DNA of 55,733 nt from Acrocarpospora catenulata. Lineage in GTDB: Bacteria; Actinomycetota; Actinomycetes; Streptosporangiales; Streptosporangiaceae. The translations under genes and the position numbers were made by a program. The DNA is taken from positions 237,342 through 293,074 of the forward strand of contig NZ_JAHCST010000006.1 in the NCBI RefSeq assembly GCF_018476525.1. Reading direction: 5' to 3'. This document shows, piece by piece, positions 53,236 to 55,733 of the stretch (position 1 is its first letter; every line of letters begins with the position of its first letter). A model generated the notes under the pieces. It was not told where the DNA came from. It saw only the letters and a program-made list of their open reading frames with translations, and did no database searches.

Positions 53236-54059
53236 TGCCGGACTCCATGGACACCCGATCCGCCGCCGCACGGATCAACACCTCGATCCCCCACCCGGCT
53301 CGCATCTACGACTACCTGCTGGGCGGCAAGGACAACTACGCGGCCGACCGCGAGGCGGCCGAACAACTCGTCAAGGTCTCCCCGGGCACCCGGGAGGGCG
53401 TCCGCGCCCACCGCGCCTTCCTCCGCCGGGCGGTGCGTCACCTCGCCACCGAGGCGGGGATCACGCAGTTCCTCGACATCGGCACCGGCATCCCCACCCA
53501 GGGCAACACCCACGAGGTCGCGCAGGAGGCCAACCCCGACGCCCGGGTGGCCTACGTCGACAACGACCCCATCGTCCTGGTCCACGGCCGCGCCCTGCTC
53601 ACCGGCAGCGCCACCGGACGGACCACGGTCATCGAGGCCGACCTCCGGCAGCCGGAGGCCATCCTCGGCCACCCCGAGGTCAAGGCCGTCATCGACTTCA
53701 CTCAGCCGGTGGCCGTCATCCTGGCGGGCGTCCTGCACTTCGTCCCCGACGACGAGGGTCCGCACGCGACCGTCGAACGGTTCAAGGCCGCCGTGCCCTC
53801 GGGCAGCCACCTGCTGCTGTCGCACATCACGCTCGACTTCGCCCCCCAGGTGCAGCAGGAGGAGATGAGCAAGCCGTACGACAAGAGCACCGCGCCCATG
53901 GTCCCCCGCACCCACGCCGACGTCCTGCGGTTCTTCGACGGCTGGCAGCTGGTCGAACCTGGCCTGGTCGAGGTGGTGCTCTGGCGGCCGGACGAGCCCC
54001 GCGAGTACATCCCCGGCGGTCACGCCTGGGCGTACGGCGGCGTCGCGGTCAAACCCTGA
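53235..54059 (+). CDS. SAM-dependent methyltransferase, DUF574/PF04672 family
   Basis: 274 residues. Actinobacteria-specific family with the signature HPARIYDYLLGGKDNYAADR near the N-terminus, SAM motif FLDIGTGIPTQGNTHEVA, VAYVDNDPIVLVHGRALL, and the ending HAWAYGGVAVKP. Large paralogous family in streptomycetes and relatives; the acceptor molecules are unknown. Start at 53235 follows the mini-ORF; ATG 53247 is an alternative. Confidence 0.93.
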   Translation: MPDSMDTRSAAARINTSIPHPARIYDYLLGGKDNYAADREAAEQLVKVSPGTREGVRAHRAFLRRAVRHLATEAGITQFLDIGTGIPTQGNTHEVAQEANPDARVAYVDNDPIVLVHGRALLTGSATGRTTVIEADLRQPEAILGHPEVKAVIDFTQPVAVILAGVLHFVPDDEGPHATVERFKAAVPSGSHLLLSHITLDFAPQVQQEEMSKPYDKSTAPMVPRTHADVLRFFDGWQLVEPGLVEVVLWRPDEPREYIPGGHAWAYGGVAVKP

Positions 54060-54092
54060 CCAGCTGCCGGTCGGCCAACCCCGACGGTGACG

Positions 54093-54123
54093 CGTCCTGC
54101 GGGAACAGGCCTCCCGCAGGACG
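54093..54123. terminator. Terminator after the methyltransferase
   Basis: CGTCCTGCGGGA at 54093-54104 and its perfect complement at 54112-54123, seven-base loop, 34 bases after the stop codon. Confidence 0.82.
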
Positions 54124-54250
54124 AAGGTTGATGTCAGCCATCTCGAACCGCTCGCCAGGACCGGCCGGGAAAGGCCGGCGCTCGCTCCCGGGCGTCTCGG
54201 ATCAAACACGTGTCAACGATGCCGGCGAGGCCATCAAGTAGGCTTGATCT

Positions 54251-55336
54251 ATGGATGTTATCGGTCACACGCCAGCGGGCGGCGCTCCTCGTGGCCGGTC
54301 CGCGAGCATCTGGGACGTCGCCCGGGTGGCCGGGGTCTCCCAGCAGACCGTCTCCCGTGTCATCAACGGCAAGGCCAGGGTGAGCGAGGCGACCAGGGCC
54401 AAGGTCCTGCAGGTCATCGCCGAGCTCGGCTACCGGCCCAACCGGCTGGCCCAGGCGCTGGCCGGCGGTCCGGCGCGGTCGGTCACCGTGCTGACCTCCG
54501 ACACCGCCCTGTACGGCGCGGCCGCCACGCTGCGCGGCATGGAGGAGGCGGCCAGGCGGGCGGGCTTCTCGGTGGGCATCAGCGTGCTGGAGCCCGACCT
54601 GGAGCCGGCGGAGGTCGTCCTGCGGCTCAACCGCCCCGGGGAGGCGGTCATGGTGATCGCCTTCGACGACGTGGGCGTGCGGGTGCTGCGCGCGCTGCCG
54701 CCGGACGTCCCGGTGGCCGCCGCCGTCGAACGCCGCCCGGGCGAGGGCGCGGGTCACAGCGCGGGTCACAGCGCGGGTCACAGCGCGGACGCCGAGCCGT
54801 GGCAGATCTGGCTGGATGACCGGGCGGCGGCGGCGCACGCGACCCGCTACCTGCTCGGCCTGGGGCACCGGACCGTGCACTACGTCGCCATCCCCTCCTC
54901 CACCAGCGCGCTCGCGCAGCGGACCCAGGGCTGGCGTGAGGCGCTCTTCGCCGCCGGGCGGCCGCGGCCCGAGCCGTTGCAGGGCGGGTGGAGCCCCCGC
55001 TCGGGTTACCTGGCCGTGCGCTCCCTGCTGGCGGACCGCTCGGTGACCGCCATCCTGTGCGGCAACGACGACCTGGCCCTGGGCGTCATGCGGGCCGCCC
55101 GCGAGGCCGGGCGGGAGGTTCCCGGCGACCTCAGCGTGGTCGGTTTCGACGACTCGCCGCAGTCCGCCTTCATGAACCCCTCGCTGACCACCGTCCGGCT
55201 CGACTTCGAAGGTCTCGGCCGGGCCTGCTTCGGGCTGCTGCACCGCCGGCTTGACCCGGAGGCCGCCCCGGCCGTGCCGGTCTGGAGCGAGCCGGAACTG
55301 ATCGTCCGCGAGAGCAGCGGCCCGGCACCGTCCTGA
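54251..55336 (+). CDS. LacI family transcriptional regulator
   Basis: 361 residues. DNA-binding region SIWDVARVAGVSQQTVSRVI and NGKARVSEATRAKVLQVIAE, with hinge helix YRPNRLAQAL. Sugar-binding core: TVLTSDTALYGAAATLRGME, YLLGLGHRTVHYVAIPSSTS, VTAILCGNDDLALGVMRAAR, LSVVGFDDSPQSAFMNPSLTTVR. An insertion of three AGHS units (bases 54749-54784) lies in the surface region before the first substrate-binding subdomain switches. The gene is convergent with a secreted carbohydrate-active-looking gene end. Its ligand is likely a sugar. Confidence 0.94.
   Translation: MDVIGHTPAGGAPRGRSASIWDVARVAGVSQQTVSRVINGKARVSEATRAKVLQVIAELGYRPNRLAQALAGGPARSVTVLTSDTALYGAAATLRGMEEAARRAGFSVGISVLEPDLEPAEVVLRLNRPGEAVMVIAFDDVGVRVLRALPPDVPVAAAVERRPGEGAGHSAGHSAGHSADAEPWQIWLDDRAAAAHATRYLLGLGHRTVHYVAIPSSTSALAQRTQGWREALFAAGRPRPEPLQGGWSPRSGYLAVRSLLADRSVTAILCGNDDLALGVMRAAREAGREVPGDLSVVGFDDSPQSAFMNPSLTTVRLDFEGLGRACFGLLHRRLDPEAAPAVPVWSEPELIVRESSGPAPS
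54749..54784 (+). repeat. Three tandem copies of a 12-bp unit inside the LacI gene
   Basis: GCGGGTCACAGC repeated exactly three times (54749, 54761, 54773), in frame, encoding AGHS three times. Perfect identity suggests recent slippage; copy number could vary between strains. Confidence 0.9.
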
Positions 55337-55388
55337 CCGCCCGGCGACCACGCGAGCGCCGTGGTCACCGGGTGCGCGGGAACGCGAA

Positions 55389-55420
55389 GGGCCATCGGCG
55401 CTCGGGGGTGCCGATGGCCC
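55389..55420. terminator. Bidirectional terminator between convergent genes
   Basis: GGGCCATCGGC at 55389-55399 and exact complement GCCGATGGCCC at 55410-55420, ten-base loop. It stands 53 bases after the LacI stop and faces the convergent gene that ends at 55526. Confidence 0.85.
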
Positions 55421-55429
55421 GATGCGTTC

Positions 55430-55520
55430 GCCGCCCGGCGGGGAAGCCGCCCGGCGGGGAAACTGCCCGGCGGGGAAGCCGCCCGGCGGGGAAACTGCCC
55501 GGCGGGGAAACTGCCCGGGG
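55430..55520. repeat. 16-bp tandem repeat array, about 5.7 units
   Basis: Units of (GCC or ACT)GCCCGGCGGGGAA begin at 55430, 55446, 55462, 55478 and 55494, with a partial unit from 55510. Two unit types, GCC- and ACT-starting, occur in the order G-G-A-G-A-A. Each unit contains the near-palindrome CCCGGCGGG. Intergenic, after the terminator. Confidence 0.92.
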
Positions 55521-55525
55521 AGGAG

Positions 55526-55733
55526 TCAGCGCGGGGTCAGGACCAGGCGGTAGGCCCGGTTGGCGTCCTGGTTGGCGATCGGGATGGTGAGGCTTCCGTT
55601 GGTGACGGTGTAGGCGGTCGAGGACACCGTGGTCGGCCCGGACACGTTCGTCGTGCGTCCGGTGCCCGGGGTGTACTCCAGGGTGGCGGTGACCGAGGAG
55701 CCCAGCGCGCCGATCCCGTCCACCCGGATCGAG
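55526..55733 (-). CDS. C-terminal end of a secreted, probably carbohydrate-active protein (5' truncated by window edge)
   Basis: Only the last 68 residues are inside the window; the frame is open to the edge. It ends in a beta-sandwich-like segment (VTATLEYTPGTGRTTNVSGP, TVTNGSLTIPIANQDANRAY) finishing YRLVLTPR. Such endings are common at the C-termini of secreted actinobacterial glycoside hydrolases, which would fit the adjacent LacI regulator, but no catalytic part is visible, so family cannot be stated. Confidence 0.6.
   Translation of the reverse strand, partial: SIRVDGIGALGSSVTATLEYTPGTGRTTNVSGPTTVSSTAYTVTNGSLTIPIANQDANRAYRLVLTPR

Noticed and set aside
55430-55520. Repeat array as a CRISPR
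   Set aside because: Units are contiguous with no spacers and only 16 bases long.

Overview
The window is high-GC DNA from a filamentous actinomycete. The evidence is GC-rich third codon positions, many ATGA/GTGA start-stop overlaps, GTG starts, ECF sigma factors paired with DGPF (YCII-like) proteins, and an actinobacterial SAM-methyltransferase of the DUF574/PF04672 type. A Streptosporangiaceae-like host (Nonomuraea or Streptosporangium type) is my guess from gene content only. I see no rRNA, tRNA, CRISPR array, prophage or intact insertion sequence.

Layout. (1) 1-4245: 3' part of an indolepyruvate:ferredoxin oxidoreductase-family gene, an HSDL2-like SDR and a TetR regulator in one operon. 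(2) 4246-4900: a small membrane-protein gene cut by an IS3-family transposase remnant, then a terminator. (3) 4919-10799, minus strand: a HupE/UreJ_2-type membrane protein and a very large secreted metallophosphoesterase/PQQ-propeller protein. (4) 10800-11940: a mosaic of decayed gene pieces (sigma factor, SDR, NmrA-like). (5) 11941-15219: YchJ-like protein, a first DGPF/ECF42-type sigma pair and a membrane-anchored endonuclease/exonuclease/phosphatase protein. (6) 15342-19250: a ChvE/MmsAB-type sugar ABC transporter under a LacI-type operator. (7) 19436-26248: a NarL-type two-component system divergent from an operon of ABC ATPase, ABC membrane protein, S41-like protease lipoprotein and a hydrolase-fold lipoprotein that has lost its nucleophile. 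(8) 26239-32095: TetR regulator divergent from a DrrAB-type drug exporter, a rifampicin-monooxygenase-like gene with a leader peptide and hairpin, and a second DGPF/ECF42 pair. (9) 32288-52789: a 20-kb catabolic region with its own oligopeptide-type ABC transporter, an unrecognised 396-aa protein, two alpha/beta hydrolases, CoA-transferase, quinone-oxidoreductase-like enzyme, MFS transporter and IclR regulator. It also holds a minus-strand operon whose members match 3-hydroxyanthranilate meta-cleavage (3-hydroxyanthranilate dioxygenase, ACMSD-type decarboxylase, aldehyde dehydrogenase, RidA-type deaminase) together with a YtcJ-type amidohydrolase and a divergent acyl-CoA ligase. (10) 52790-55733: CBM2 remnant, DUF574 methyltransferase, LacI regulator, a tandem repeat, and the end of a secreted protein.

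How it fits together. The catabolic region appears to be one regulon. Four intergenic sites share the form TTCY-N8-GGAA with fixed spacing and sit in front of the peptide transporter, the CoA-transferase/hydrolase divergon, the aldehyde-dehydrogenase operon and the crotonase/SDR divergon. The IclR protein encoded within the region is the natural candidate to bind them. The parts suggest import of an aryl amide or ester (or a small peptide-like compound), hydrolysis to an (amino-hydroxy)benzoate, ring cleavage by the 3-hydroxyanthranilate dioxygenase homologue, and further processing through CoA-linked enzymes. The upstream kynurenine enzymes are absent, so the true substrate is open. The two DGPF/ECF42 operons each carry a promoter of the form TGTCGA-N17-CGWC, matching the autoregulated ECF42 pattern as I remember it. 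Functional statements rest on motif recognition by eye; no database search was run.
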